Source of the DNA: Pseudoduganella namucuonensis
Lineage (GTDB): Bacteria > Pseudomonadota > Gammaproteobacteria > Burkholderiales > Burkholderiaceae_D
Assembly (NCBI RefSeq): GCF_900116645.1
Contig: NZ_FPBO01000027.1
Span: 55,034-119,033 of the forward strand
Direction of reading: 5' to 3'
Length of the DNA: 64,000 nucleotides
The translations under genes were made by a program, and so were the position numbers. The number at the start of each line of letters is the position of its first letter. The stretch's first letter is position 1. Below, piece after piece: positions 44,816-53,263 of the stretch. Under the pieces are notes generated by a model. The model was given only the letters and a program-made list of their open reading frames with translations, had not been told where the DNA came from and ran no database searches.

Positions 44816-44828
44816 CCCTGGAGCCACC

Positions 44829-45053
44829 ATGAAAACCGACTTGAACATCCCCGACGCCGACGGCTTCTACGAAGCCCTGACCCGGGCCCACGACGGCCTG
44901 GACGAAAGCGGGAGCCATGTGTTCCTCGCCAGCCTGGCGCTGCTGCTGGCCAACCAGATAGGCGACCAGGCGATTTTGCTCGACTGCATACGCGCCGCCC
45001 GCGAAAGCGTGGCCGGCGTTCCATCCACCCAACCACAAGAGGTCAACCCATGA
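44829..45053 (+). CDS. DUF2783-family small protein
   Basis: 74 residues, GGAG upstream. Small helical protein (DADGFYEALTRAHDGLDESGS, VFLASLALLLANQIGDQAILLDCI). DUF2783 genes lie beside FAD monooxygenases of this type, suggesting an accessory subunit. ATGA overlap with the MBL gene. Confidence 0.85.
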   Translation: MKTDLNIPDADGFYEALTRAHDGLDESGSHVFLASLALLLANQIGDQAILLDCIRAARESVAGVPSTQPQEVNP

Positions 45054-46003
45054 GTGTTTCATTCGCATCCGCCGCCGACACCAAGGAGCAGCGCCCCAGA
45101 GTGGTCGAACTGGGCCGCGACGTGTACGGCTACATCAGCGAGTTCGATCCCAACTGCGGCTTCATCGTCGGCGACGACAGCATCCTGGTGGTCGACACCC
45201 GCCCCACGCCGAAGATGGCGCGCTCCTTCATCGAGGACATCCGCCAGGTCTCGGACAAGCCGATCAAGACCGTGTTCCTGACCCACTACCACGCGGTGCG
45301 CGTGATGGGCGCCAGCGCCTTCGAGGGCGCGACCGTCATCTCCAGCCGCGGCACGCACGACTGGATCGTCGAGCGCGGCCAGGCCGATTTCGAGTCCGAG
45401 GTGTACCGCTTCCCGCGCCTGTTCCAGGCGGTCGACGAGGTGCCGGGCCTGACGATGCCGCAACTGTCCTTCGACGGCTGCATGAGCATGTGGTTCGGCG
45501 ACCGCGAGGTGCGCTTCCAGCAGTTCGGGCGCGGCCACTCGCAGGGCGACGCCATCTGCTGGCTGCCGGCGGACGGCATCGTGTTCTCCGGCGACCTGGT
45601 GGAAAACCGCTGCGGCGTGTACGCGGGGGACGCCTACATCCGGGAATGGATGGGCATACTGGACACCCTGAAGAAGCTCGAGCCGCGCGTGCTGGTGCCA
45701 GGCCGCGGCGCGGCGGTGTTCGACGCGACGGCGTCGGCGGCGGCGATCGACATGACGCGCGACTTCCTGCAAACGCTGCTGGACACGGTGGCCGCCGCGC
45801 AGGCCCAGGGAGGCGACCTGCGCGCCTGCTACGAGGCGGCGCAGGCGGCGATGCGGCCGCGCTTCGGCGACTGGCCGGTGTTCCAGCACGTGCTGCCGTT
45901 CGACGTCTCGCGCGCGTTCGACGAGCTGGCCGGCATCGCCGATCCGCGCGTGTGGACGGCGCAGCGCGACCTGGAGTTGTGGGCCGCGCTCAAGACCTCA
46001 TGA
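45050..46003 (+). CDS. Metallo-beta-lactamase-fold protein with degenerate metal site
   Basis: 317 residues. MBL fold: NCGFIVGDDSILVVDTRPTP, then the first metal motif reads THYHAVR instead of HxHxDH, so the aspartate and third histidine are replaced. H is kept in GRGHSQGD and D in FSGDLVENR, but the last ligand motif is VPGRGAA, with arginine where PGH is usual. The protein may bind one metal or none. Last gene of the seven-gene operon, followed by a bidirectional terminator. Role unknown; hydrolysis of a lactone or thioester intermediate is possible. Confidence 0.88.
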   Translation: MSVSFASAADTKEQRPRVVELGRDVYGYISEFDPNCGFIVGDDSILVVDTRPTPKMARSFIEDIRQVSDKPIKTVFLTHYHAVRVMGASAFEGATVISSRGTHDWIVERGQADFESEVYRFPRLFQAVDEVPGLTMPQLSFDGCMSMWFGDREVRFQQFGRGHSQGDAICWLPADGIVFSGDLVENRCGVYAGDAYIREWMGILDTLKKLEPRVLVPGRGAAVFDATASAAAIDMTRDFLQTLLDTVAAAQAQGGDLRACYEAAQAAMRPRFGDWPVFQHVLPFDVSRAFDELAGIADPRVWTAQRDLELWAALKTS

Positions 46004-46013
46004 ATATGAAACA

Positions 46014-46045
46014 AGCAAAAAAGCCGCGCGGTGCGCGGCTTTCTA
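46014..46045. terminator. Bidirectional rho-independent terminator
   Basis: Ten-bp stem AAAGCCGCGC / GCGCGGCTTT with a 3-nt loop (46020-46042), flanked by an A-run on the left and TTTCTATT on the right. It serves the MBL operon and the convergent FdhA operon. Confidence 0.9.
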
Positions 46046-46063
46046 TTCTGCTGCACGTGCCGC

Positions 46064-47266
46064 TCAGGCGGCGCGCTTGAGCAGATTGTGCGGGTCGATC
46101 ACGAACTTCTTCGGCGCGCCGGCGTCGAACTCGCCGTAGCCGGAGGGGGCATCGTCCAGCGAGATCACCTGCACGCCGACAATGTCGGCCACCTTGATGC
46201 GATCCCACAGGATGGCCTGCATCAGCTGGCGGTTGTACTTCATCACCGGCGTCTGCCCCGTGTGGAAGCTGTGCGACTTGGCCCAGCCCAGTCCGAAACG
46301 GATGCTCAGCGCGCCGCGCCGCGCGGCCGCGTCGATCGCGCCCGGATCGTCGGTCACGTACAGGCCCGGAATGCCGATCTTGCCGGCGGCGCGCGTGATC
46401 TCCATCAGCGAATTGAGCACCGTGGCGGGCGCCTCGGCCTGGGCGCCGGCGTGGCCGTGGCCGCGCGCCTCGAAGCCCACGCAATCGACCGCGCAATCGA
46501 CCTCCGGCGTGCCCAGGATCTGCGCGATCTGCTCGCCCAGCGTGGCGTCCCGCGACAGGTCCACCGTTTCGAAGCCGACCGAGCGCGCGTGGGCCAGGCG
46601 CAGCGGATTGACGTCGCCGACGATCACGACGGCCGCGCCCAGCAGGCGGGCCGACGCGGCGGCCGCCAGGCCGACCGGGCCGGCGCCGGCGATGTAGACC
46701 GTGGCGCCGGGGCCGACGCCGGCGGTGACGGCGCCGTGGTAGCCGGTCGGCAGGATGTCGGACAGGCAGGTCAGGTCGTTGATCTTTTCCATCGCGCGGT
46801 CGCGGTCGGGGAACTTCAGCAGGTTGAAGTCCGCGTAGGGCACCATCACGTATTCGGCCTGGCCGCCGATCCAGCCGCCCATGTCGACATAGCCATAAGC
46901 GCCGCCGGCGCGCGCCGGATTCACGCTTTCGCACACGCCGGTGTGCTGCTCCTTGCAGGTGCGGCAGCGGCCGCAGGCGACGTTGAACGGCACCGACACG
47001 ATGTCGCCCTTCTTGAGCGTTTCGACATCGCGGCCGGCTTCCAGCACCTCGCCGGTGATCTCATGGCCCAGCACCAGGCCGGTCGGCGCGGTGGTGCGGC
47101 CGCGCACCATGTGCTGGTCCGAGCCGCAGATATTGGTGGAAATGACGCGCAATATCACGCCATGCTCGATGGTCTTGCCGCGTGGGCTGACCAGTTTGGG
47201 GAAGGGAATCGATTGCACCTCGACCTTGCCGCCCCCGATATATACGACGCCGCGATTCTCGGCCAT
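46064..47266 (-). CDS. fdhA: Glutathione-independent formaldehyde dehydrogenase-like zinc alcohol dehydrogenase
   Basis: 400 residues, CAGGAGA upstream. Medium-chain dehydrogenase matching the P. putida FdhA plan: catalytic zinc site NICGSDQHMVRG and GHEITGEVL, structural zinc cysteines CGRCRTCKEQHTGVC, Rossmann GAGPVGLAAAASARLLG, and the family insertion DCVGFEARGHGHAGAQAE. NAD-dependent oxidation of formaldehyde or a related aldehyde. In this operon it may remove formaldehyde released from a methoxy/methyl group, or be recruited for another alcohol. Last gene of a six-gene beta-oxidation operon. Confidence 0.9.
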   Translation of the reverse strand: MAENRGVVYIGGGKVEVQSIPFPKLVSPRGKTIEHGVILRVISTNICGSDQHMVRGRTTAPTGLVLGHEITGEVLEAGRDVETLKKGDIVSVPFNVACGRCRTCKEQHTGVCESVNPARAGGAYGYVDMGGWIGGQAEYVMVPYADFNLLKFPDRDRAMEKINDLTCLSDILPTGYHGAVTAGVGPGATVYIAGAGPVGLAAAASARLLGAAVVIVGDVNPLRLAHARSVGFETVDLSRDATLGEQIAQILGTPEVDCAVDCVGFEARGHGHAGAQAEAPATVLNSLMEITRAAGKIGIPGLYVTDDPGAIDAAARRGALSIRFGLGWAKSHSFHTGQTPVMKYNRQLMQAILWDRIKVADIVGVQVISLDDAPSGYGEFDAGAPKKFVIDPHNLLKRAA

Positions 47267-47300
47267 GCTTGTCTCCTGTTGGGATGGTTTTATTGTCGGT

Positions 47301-48041
47301 TCAGCACATGTGCTGGCCGCCGTTGATGGCGATGTTGGCGCCGGTGACGAAGGCCGCCTCCTCCGACGCGAGATAGGCGACCAGGCCCGCGACCTCCTCC
47401 GGCTTGCCGAGGCGGCCCATGGGGATTTGCGGCACGATCTTGCTGTCCAGGATGGACTGGGGGATGGCCGTCACCATGCGGGTGCCGATATAGCCTGGCG
47501 AGATGGTGTTCACCGTGACGCCCCGGCGCGCCACTTCCAGCGCCAGCGACTTGGTGAAGCCGTGCACGCCCGCCTTGGCGGCGGAATAGTTGGTCTGCCC
47601 GAACGCGCCCTTCTGGCCGTTGACCGAGGAGATGTTGATGATGCGCCCCCAGCCGCGATCGGCCATGCCCTCGCAGACCTGCTTGCTCATGTTGAAGATG
47701 GAGTCGAGGTTGGTGCGCATCACCAGGTCCCAGTTGATCTTGTCCATTTTCTTGAACGTCATGTCGCGCGCGATGCCGGCGTTGTTGACCAGCACATCGA
47801 CCGGACCGACATCCCGCACGATTTGCGCCACGCAGGCGCTGGCCGAGTCGTAATCGGCCACGTCGCAGGGATAGGCGCGGAAGTCGTGGCCCTGTTCCCG
47901 CATCGCGGCCAGCCACTCGCCGGCCTTGGTGTTGCCGGGCGAGTGGGTCGTGATGACCCGGTAGCCCAGCGCCGCCATCTTGATGCAAATGCCCTCGCCC
48001 AGCCCGCCCATCCCGCCCGTCACCAGTGCTATTCTCGTCAT
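47301..48041 (-). CDS. phaB: Acetoacetyl-CoA reductase, PhaB type
   Basis: 246 residues from the ATG at 48041 (GGGGA 6 nt upstream; the ATG one codon earlier is possible). Strong match to PhaB: VTGGMGGLGEGICIKMAA, NNAGIARDMTFKKM, GWGRIINISSVNGQKGAFGQTNY with YSAAK, and VNTISPGYIGTRMV. NADPH-dependent reduction of 3-oxoacyl-CoA, normally in polyhydroxyalkanoate synthesis. No phaC or phaA is present here, so in this operon it probably acts on a 3-oxoacyl-CoA intermediate in either direction. Confidence 0.9.
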   Translation of the reverse strand: MTRIALVTGGMGGLGEGICIKMAALGYRVITTHSPGNTKAGEWLAAMREQGHDFRAYPCDVADYDSASACVAQIVRDVGPVDVLVNNAGIARDMTFKKMDKINWDLVMRTNLDSIFNMSKQVCEGMADRGWGRIINISSVNGQKGAFGQTNYSAAKAGVHGFTKSLALEVARRGVTVNTISPGYIGTRMVTAIPQSILDSKIVPQIPMGRLGKPEEVAGLVAYLASEEAAFVTGANIAINGGQHMC

Positions 48042-48103
48042 CATTCGTCCCCATGTGTGATTGCGTACGCCACCCGCGTGGCGTCCCGGTGCGCCGCCCG
48101 CGT

Positions 48104-48874
48104 TTAACGCGGTGGCGGACGGGTGCCGCCGTCCAGGCGTATCACTTCGCCGTTCAGGTAGGGGTTCTCGATGATGTGGCCGACCAGCGCGGCGAATTCG
48201 GCGGGGTCGCCGCCGCGTTTCGGGAATTCCATCGTCGTCACCAGGTAGTCACGGACCTCTTGCGGCAGGGTGCTCACCAGCGGCGTCTCGAACAGGCCGG
48301 GCATGATGGCGCACACGCGCACGCCATGCTCGGCCAGGTCGCGCGTCAGCGGCAGCGTCATGCCGACCACGCCGGCCTTGCTGGCGGCGTAGGCGACCTG
48401 CCCCATCTGGCCCTCGGTCGCGGCGATCGACGCGGTGTTGACGATGACGCCGCGCTCGCCGCTCTTGGCGACCGGGTCGTTCTTCAGCATTTGCGCGGCG
48501 GCCAGGCGGATGATGTTGAAGGTGCCGACCAGGTTGACGTTCAGGATGCGCATGAACGCCTCCATCGAGTGCGGCCCCTTGCGGCCGACGATGCGGGTGC
48601 CGCCGCCGATGCCGGCGCAGTTGACGCAGATGTGGATGGTGCCGAAGGCCTCGATGACGGCGGCGATGCCGGCTTCGGCCGAGGCCTCGTCGGCCACGTT
48701 GACCTTGACGTAGATGGCGTTGCCCGGATGGGCGTCGGCGAATGCTTGGCCGCGCTGGTCGTCCAGGTCGAAGATGGCGACCTTGCCGCCGGCGGCGAGG
48801 ATGCGTTCGGCCGTGGCCTGACCCAGGCCGGACGCGCCGCCGGTGATGATGGCGATTTTGTTATCGATGTTCAT
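48104..48874 (-). CDS. 3-Hydroxyacyl-CoA dehydrogenase, type-2 (HSD10-like SDR)
   Basis: 256 residues from the ATG at 48874 (AAGGA upstream; the longer open frame is a shadow). SDR: ITGGASGLGQATAERILAAGG, VNCAGIGGG, ILNVNLVGTFN, NTASIAATEGQMGQVAYAASKAGV, and MPGLFETPL. The overall pattern is that of HSD17B10/2-methyl-3-hydroxybutyryl-CoA dehydrogenases, which tolerate alpha-methyl branches and steroids. Third step of beta-oxidation in this operon. Confidence 0.9.
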   Translation of the reverse strand: MNIDNKIAIITGGASGLGQATAERILAAGGKVAIFDLDDQRGQAFADAHPGNAIYVKVNVADEASAEAGIAAVIEAFGTIHICVNCAGIGGGTRIVGRKGPHSMEAFMRILNVNLVGTFNIIRLAAAQMLKNDPVAKSGERGVIVNTASIAATEGQMGQVAYAASKAGVVGMTLPLTRDLAEHGVRVCAIMPGLFETPLVSTLPQEVRDYLVTTMEFPKRGGDPAEFAALVGHIIENPYLNGEVIRLDGGTRPPPR

Positions 48875-48918
48875 GAGTGGTGATTCCTTTCGAAGGTTGC
48901 CGGGTGCGGCTGGGAGGT

Positions 48919-49704
48919 TTAATAGCCTTTGAATTCGGGCTTGCGCTTCTGCGCGAAGGCCGCGCCGCCCTCGTAGGCGTCGAAGGAATGGAGGTGGTCC
49001 TTCACCACCATCTTCTCGGCGCGCAGGGCGGTGGCGGTGGGCTGGTCGTAGCTGTCGTTGATCAATTGCTTCATGCGCTTGAGGCCCAGGGGGCTCTTGG
49101 CGGCCAGCTTCTCGGCCAGCGCCTGCACCTCCTCCTCCAGCGCCTCGGCCGGCACCACCTTGTTGACCAGGCCGAATTCCTTCATCTCGGCGGCGCTGAA
49201 GAAGTCGCCGCTGTACATGATGTAGCGGGCGCGGTTGATGCCGACGATGCGCGGCAGGCGCACGCTGGAGCCGCCGCCGGGCAGCATGCCGACGTTGGAA
49301 TGCGCGTCGCCGATCTTGACGCCCTCGGCGGCGATGACGAGGTCGCACATCATCGTCAGTTCCAGGCCGCCGCCGCAGGTCAGGCCGTTGAGCGCGGCGA
49401 TCACCGGCTTGGTCATGCCGTTCAACTCGTTCTCCATGCCTTGCGCGGCGTCGAGGAAGGTCGGCTCGTCGCTGGGCGGCGCGTCCGGGTCCGGCTTGGA
49501 CTCCAGGTCGGCGCCGGAACAGAAGGCGCGGCCCTTGCCGGAGAAGACGATGACGCGCGTCTCCTTGTCCGCGCGCATGGCCGCGAGGGCGTCGCGCAGC
49601 TCGTTCATGGTGTGGGTCGACATGGCGTTGAGCTTGTCGGGACGGTTCAGGTACAGCCACGCGACGCGGCCGCGCTTTTCCACTTGCAGATGTTCATAGG
49701 TCAT
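48919..49704 (-). CDS. Enoyl-CoA hydratase/isomerase
   Basis: 261 residues from the ATG at 49704 (AAGGGGA upstream). Crotonase family: LNRPDKLNAMSTHTMNELRDAL, oxyanion FCSGADLES, GLTCGGGLELTMMCD, IGDAHSNVGMLPGGGSSVRLPRIVG. Where many crotonases have a glutamate in the A-E-x-G motif, the region reads SNVGMLPGGG, so it may be an isomerase or atypical hydratase. Between an acyl-CoA synthetase (13 nt) and the HSD10-like gene (44 nt). Confidence 0.92.
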   Translation of the reverse strand: MTYEHLQVEKRGRVAWLYLNRPDKLNAMSTHTMNELRDALAAMRADKETRVIVFSGKGRAFCSGADLESKPDPDAPPSDEPTFLDAAQGMENELNGMTKPVIAALNGLTCGGGLELTMMCDLVIAAEGVKIGDAHSNVGMLPGGGSSVRLPRIVGINRARYIMYSGDFFSAAEMKEFGLVNKVVPAEALEEEVQALAEKLAAKSPLGLKRMKQLINDSYDQPTATALRAEKMVVKDHLHSFDAYEGGAAFAQKRKPEFKGY

Positions 49705-49717
49705 GTGTTTTTCCCCT

Positions 49718-51265
49718 TTAAATATTGCGGCCCTGGCCTTGCCAGAACCGCGCGCGCACTTCGCGCTTGAGCACCTTGCCCACCGGGCTGCGTGGCAGCT
49801 CCGGCCATACTTCAAACGATTTCGGCACCTTGTAGCCGCCCAGGCTGCGGCGGCAGAACGCTTCCATCTCGGCCGCGTCGAACACGCCGCCGGGCTTGAG
49901 CTGGACGACGGCCTTGATGGCCTCGCCCCACAGCTCGTCCGGCACGCCGACCACGCTGCAGTCCTGCACGGCGGGATGGGCCAGCACCACCTTCTCGATC
50001 TCCGAGGGGAAGATGTTGAAGCCGCCGGAAATGATCATGTCGCGCTTGCGGTCGACCAGGTACAGCCAGCCCTCGGGATCGAGGTAGCCGATGTCGCCGG
50101 TGTGGTGCCAGCCGTGTTCGCGCGCCCTGGCCGTCTCCTCCGGGTTCTTGTAATAGCCCCGCATCACCGAATTGCTGCGCACGACGATCTCGCCGTGCTC
50201 GCCCGGCGCCAGCAGGCCGCCCTGCTCGTCCATGATGGCGACGCGGGCGAACGGCGAGGCGCGCCCGCAACTGGCCAGGCGGCGGCTGTCCGGCGCGGCC
50301 AGCACGTCCACGTGGTCCTGCGGCGAGAAGAAGCTGATGTTGACGCCGCACTCGCTCTGGCCGAAGGCGGTCATCATCACCGGCCCGAACACGCCGATGG
50401 CTTCCCTCACCTTGTCCGGCGACATGGGCGCGGACGCGTAGTTGAAGTAGCGCAGCGAGGAATAGTCGTAGTTGCGCACGTCCGGGTGGGCCAGCAGGCG
50501 GTAGACGGCGGTCGGCGGCAGGAACAGATGCGTCACCCGGTGCCGTTCGATGGCCTCCATCACGCGCACCGGATCGAAGGCGGGCAGCATCACGTTGGTC
50601 GCGGCCATCGGCAGCAGGGCCAGCGCGCCGCCGCCGGCGGCGTGCGTCATGGGCGCGGCCACCAGGTGGACCGGATGCGCGTGCGGCTGCAGGGCCAGCG
50701 TGCCGGCGATCATGGTTTCCCAGCAGGCGTGGCTCATCACCACGCCCTTGGGCCGGCCGGTGGTGCCGCCGGAGCTGAACAGGGTGATGGGGTCGTCCCG
50801 GCTGGCCGGGGTCTCCTCCGAGCGTTCCGCCGTATCGGCCAGCCACGCGTCGAAGCCGACATGGCCGGTGGCGGCGCTGTCGAGGCAGATGGCGCGGCGG
50901 ATGCGCGGGCAGGCCCGCAGCAGCTCGTGCGCCTGGTCCGCGAACTCCGCGCTGTAGAACAGCAGCTCGGTGTCGGTGTTGTCGAGCACGAAGGCGGTGT
51001 CGCCGACCAGGTTGCGCACGTTCACCGGCACCCAGACGCAGCACGCGCGGATGATGCCGATCACGCACTCGAAGGCGCGCGTCGCGTTCGGCGCGTAGAC
51101 CGCCGCCTTGGCGCCGGCGGCGACGCCGTCGCGCCGCAGCGCGTTGACGATGCGGTGCGACAGCGCCTGGACCTGGCCATAGGTCCGGCCGCCCGCGTCG
51201 TCGACCAGGAAGGCGCGCGCCGGATCGCGCGCGGCGCCCTTGTCGAAAAAGTCGATGAGTTGCAT
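49718..51265 (-). CDS. Acyl-CoA synthetase (AMP-forming), second of two
   Basis: 515 residues from the ATG at 51265. ANL ligase: P-loop LFSSGGTTGRPKGVVMSH (serine-glycine instead of tyrosine-threonine at the start), AFGQSECGVN, HTGDIGYLDPEGWLYLVDRKRDMIISGG, and lysine in SPVGKVLKREVRA. It activates an acid for the following beta-oxidation enzymes. 20 nt after the thiolase gene. Clearly not a recent duplicate of the first synthetase. Confidence 0.93.
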   Translation of the reverse strand: MQLIDFFDKGAARDPARAFLVDDAGGRTYGQVQALSHRIVNALRRDGVAAGAKAAVYAPNATRAFECVIGIIRACCVWVPVNVRNLVGDTAFVLDNTDTELLFYSAEFADQAHELLRACPRIRRAICLDSAATGHVGFDAWLADTAERSEETPASRDDPITLFSSGGTTGRPKGVVMSHACWETMIAGTLALQPHAHPVHLVAAPMTHAAGGGALALLPMAATNVMLPAFDPVRVMEAIERHRVTHLFLPPTAVYRLLAHPDVRNYDYSSLRYFNYASAPMSPDKVREAIGVFGPVMMTAFGQSECGVNISFFSPQDHVDVLAAPDSRRLASCGRASPFARVAIMDEQGGLLAPGEHGEIVVRSNSVMRGYYKNPEETARAREHGWHHTGDIGYLDPEGWLYLVDRKRDMIISGGFNIFPSEIEKVVLAHPAVQDCSVVGVPDELWGEAIKAVVQLKPGGVFDAAEMEAFCRRSLGGYKVPKSFEVWPELPRSPVGKVLKREVRARFWQGQGRNI

Positions 51266-51285
51266 GGCCGTGATCCCGATGCGGC

Positions 51286-52524
51286 TCAGTCGCGGCCGAG
51301 CAAGGTGACGCAGGTGATCGCCTCCTCGACGCCGATGAAGCCGCCGCCGTTGCAGGACAGGCCGAAACGCGCGCCTTCCACGCCGCGCTTGCCGGCCTCG
51401 CCGCGCAGCTGCGTGACCAGTTCGTGAATCTGCGCCAGGCCGGTGGCCGCCACCGGGTGGCCCTTCGACTCCAGGCCGCCGGAGACGTTGACCGGAATGC
51501 GGCCGCCCAGGGTGGTGTCGCCGCGTTCGGCCATCAGGCCGCCCGCGCCGAACTCGCACAGGCCCAGGTATTCGGTCTGCGCGATTTCCGCGTAGGCGCT
51601 GGCGTCGTGCACCTCGGCCACCGAGATGTCCTTGGGACCGATGCCGGCCTTGTCGTAGGCCTCGAAGGCGGCCAGGCGGCAGGCGGTGTTCTCGACGTCC
51701 AGGAAATCGCGGTCGGTGCCGCTGCGCATCACGCTGGCCAGGATGCGGATGGCGCGCTTGCCGTTGAAGCGCTTGAGCGCGTCGGCCGAGCAGATGATGG
51801 TGGCGGTCGCGCCGTCGCTGATGGGGGCGCACATCGGCAGCGTCAGCGGCCAGGCGATCACGCGGCCGGCCAGGATCTCCTCGATGCTCATCGCGTTCTG
51901 GAACTGCGCCAGCGGATTCATGGTGGAGTGGCCGTGGTTCTTGGCCGCGACGGCGGCGATCTGGCGCCAGGTGGTGCCGTGCTTCTTCATGTGCTGCTTG
52001 GCGTTGATCGCGTAGGCGTCCATGAAGATGCTGCGCATGGCGGGATCGATCACCACCGACGGCGGCGGCACCACGTCGGCCACCAGCGGGTTGTAGGTTT
52101 CCAGGAACCTGGTGACGGCGGCCACGTCGTCGGGCTGGTTGAAGGCGGCGAAGCGCTTCTCGGCGTCCTTGGTGTTGAGCTTTTCCGAGCCCACCGCCAG
52201 CGCCACGTCGGCGAAGCCGCCGGCCACCTGGGAATAGGCCAGGTTGAGCGCGGCGCCCGAGCCGCTGCAGGCGTTTTCCACGTTGAACACGGGGATGCCC
52301 TCGATGCCGAGCGCCCGCAGCGCGTGCTGGCCCTTGATGCCGTACTGTCCCTCGATCGCGCCTTGCACGGTGTTGGCGTAAAAGGCCACGCCCAGGTCGG
52401 ACGCCGTCGCGCCGGCGTCCGTCATCGCCAGGATCACCGCTTCGCGCGCCATCGCCGCGCAGGACTTGTCCATGTGGCGGCCAAACGGCGTCATGCCGAC
52501 ACCGATTACGAATACATCTCTCAT
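51286..52524 (-). CDS. Thiolase, SCP-x/acetyl-CoA acetyltransferase-like
   Basis: 412 residues from the ATG at 52524. Thiolase-like fold of the SCP-x type: nucleophile cysteine in FNVENACSGSGAALN, HDA in VAEVHDASAYAE, histidine in GGLESKGHPVAATG, C-terminal SCNGGGF. SCP-x-type thiolases cleave 3-oxoacyl-CoAs with alpha-methyl branches or sterol side chains. First gene of the six-gene operon ending in fdhA. Confidence 0.92.
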   Translation of the reverse strand: MRDVFVIGVGMTPFGRHMDKSCAAMAREAVILAMTDAGATASDLGVAFYANTVQGAIEGQYGIKGQHALRALGIEGIPVFNVENACSGSGAALNLAYSQVAGGFADVALAVGSEKLNTKDAEKRFAAFNQPDDVAAVTRFLETYNPLVADVVPPPSVVIDPAMRSIFMDAYAINAKQHMKKHGTTWRQIAAVAAKNHGHSTMNPLAQFQNAMSIEEILAGRVIAWPLTLPMCAPISDGATATIICSADALKRFNGKRAIRILASVMRSGTDRDFLDVENTACRLAAFEAYDKAGIGPKDISVAEVHDASAYAEIAQTEYLGLCEFGAGGLMAERGDTTLGGRIPVNVSGGLESKGHPVAATGLAQIHELVTQLRGEAGKRGVEGARFGLSCNGGGFIGVEEAITCVTLLGRD

Positions 52525-52564
52525 CTCGCGTTCTCCAGTTGCTCGTCCAGGTTGTGATGGCTTC

Positions 52565-52660
52565 ATGTTATCGACGCTGGTTTTTATTGCTGTCGTATTG
52601 AAGAGCTACACGCTGTCGTCTTTGGGTGGGACTGTGGCGCCAGGCGTTCGCGCCTACATT
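52565..52660. promoter_or_regulatory. Paired island operators and promoters, thiolase / SnoaL-like intergenic region
   Basis: Minus: GTAGCTCTTCAATACGAC (52592-52609), 21 nt, TAACAT (52565-52570). Plus: GTCGTCTTTGGGTGGGAC (52615-52632), 22 nt, TACATT (52655-52660). Spacer 5 nt. The minus copy is degenerate, but its -10 and distance match the promoter at 39354. Confidence 0.65.
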
Positions 52661-52689
52661 GGCGGCATACCTACAAGGAGACTGGCCAC

Positions 52690-53217
52690 ATGAACAACAA
52701 CGCCATGACGGTGGAACAACGCCTGAACCAACTGGAGGACCGCTTCGCGATCGAGGACTTGATCGCGCGGTACGCGTGGGCGCTGGACACGGGCGACGTG
52801 GACGCGCTGGTCGCGTGCTTCGTGCCCGACGGCGCCGTGATCGAGGACGTGTTCGAGGAGGCCGACCACTGGCGCGGCCACGCCGAGCTGCGCCGCCTGG
52901 GCGAGCACTATCGCAACGTGCCCAACTTCCCCGGCCGCCAGCACCACGTGACGCAGATCCAGATCAGCGGCGCCGGCGGCAAGCGCGCCGTGCGCTCCTT
53001 CGCCTTCGTCAGCGAGTGCCAGAACGAGCCGCCGTTCCCGGTGCGCTTCGCCGGCTATTACGAGGACCAGGTGGTCAAGGTGGACGGGGCATGGCTCTTC
53101 AGCGAGCGCCTGATACGCCTGTGGGACGGCCCCGTGCTGCGCAACTTCCCCGGCCACGGCGAGAAGATCGCGCGCAAGCGCCCGCCGCAACTGGTGATCC
53201 GGCCGAATCCGAACTGA
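52690..53217 (+). CDS. SnoaL-like/NTF2-fold protein, third of three
   Basis: 175 residues, AAGGAG upstream. Opens with VEQRLNQLEDRFAIEDLIARYAWALDTGDVDALVACFVPDGAVIED, the hallmark of SnoaL_4/BaiE-like proteins, with the D-x-x-A-L pattern. Possibly a dehydratase or isomerase of a hydroxylated intermediate. First gene of a unit with a GMC oxidoreductase and a racemase. Confidence 0.88.
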   Translation: MNNNAMTVEQRLNQLEDRFAIEDLIARYAWALDTGDVDALVACFVPDGAVIEDVFEEADHWRGHAELRRLGEHYRNVPNFPGRQHHVTQIQISGAGGKRAVRSFAFVSECQNEPPFPVRFAGYYEDQVVKVDGAWLFSERLIRLWDGPVLRNFPGHGEKIARKRPPQLVIRPNPN

Positions 53218-53263
53218 AAATCCGGCCTGAAGATTTTCGACGCACACATAGGGGAGCGGTGTC

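Noticed and set aside
47301..48041. A polyhydroxyalkanoate synthesis locus
   Set aside because: PhaB alone is present; no phaC, phaA, phasin or phaR, and neighbours are beta-oxidation genes.
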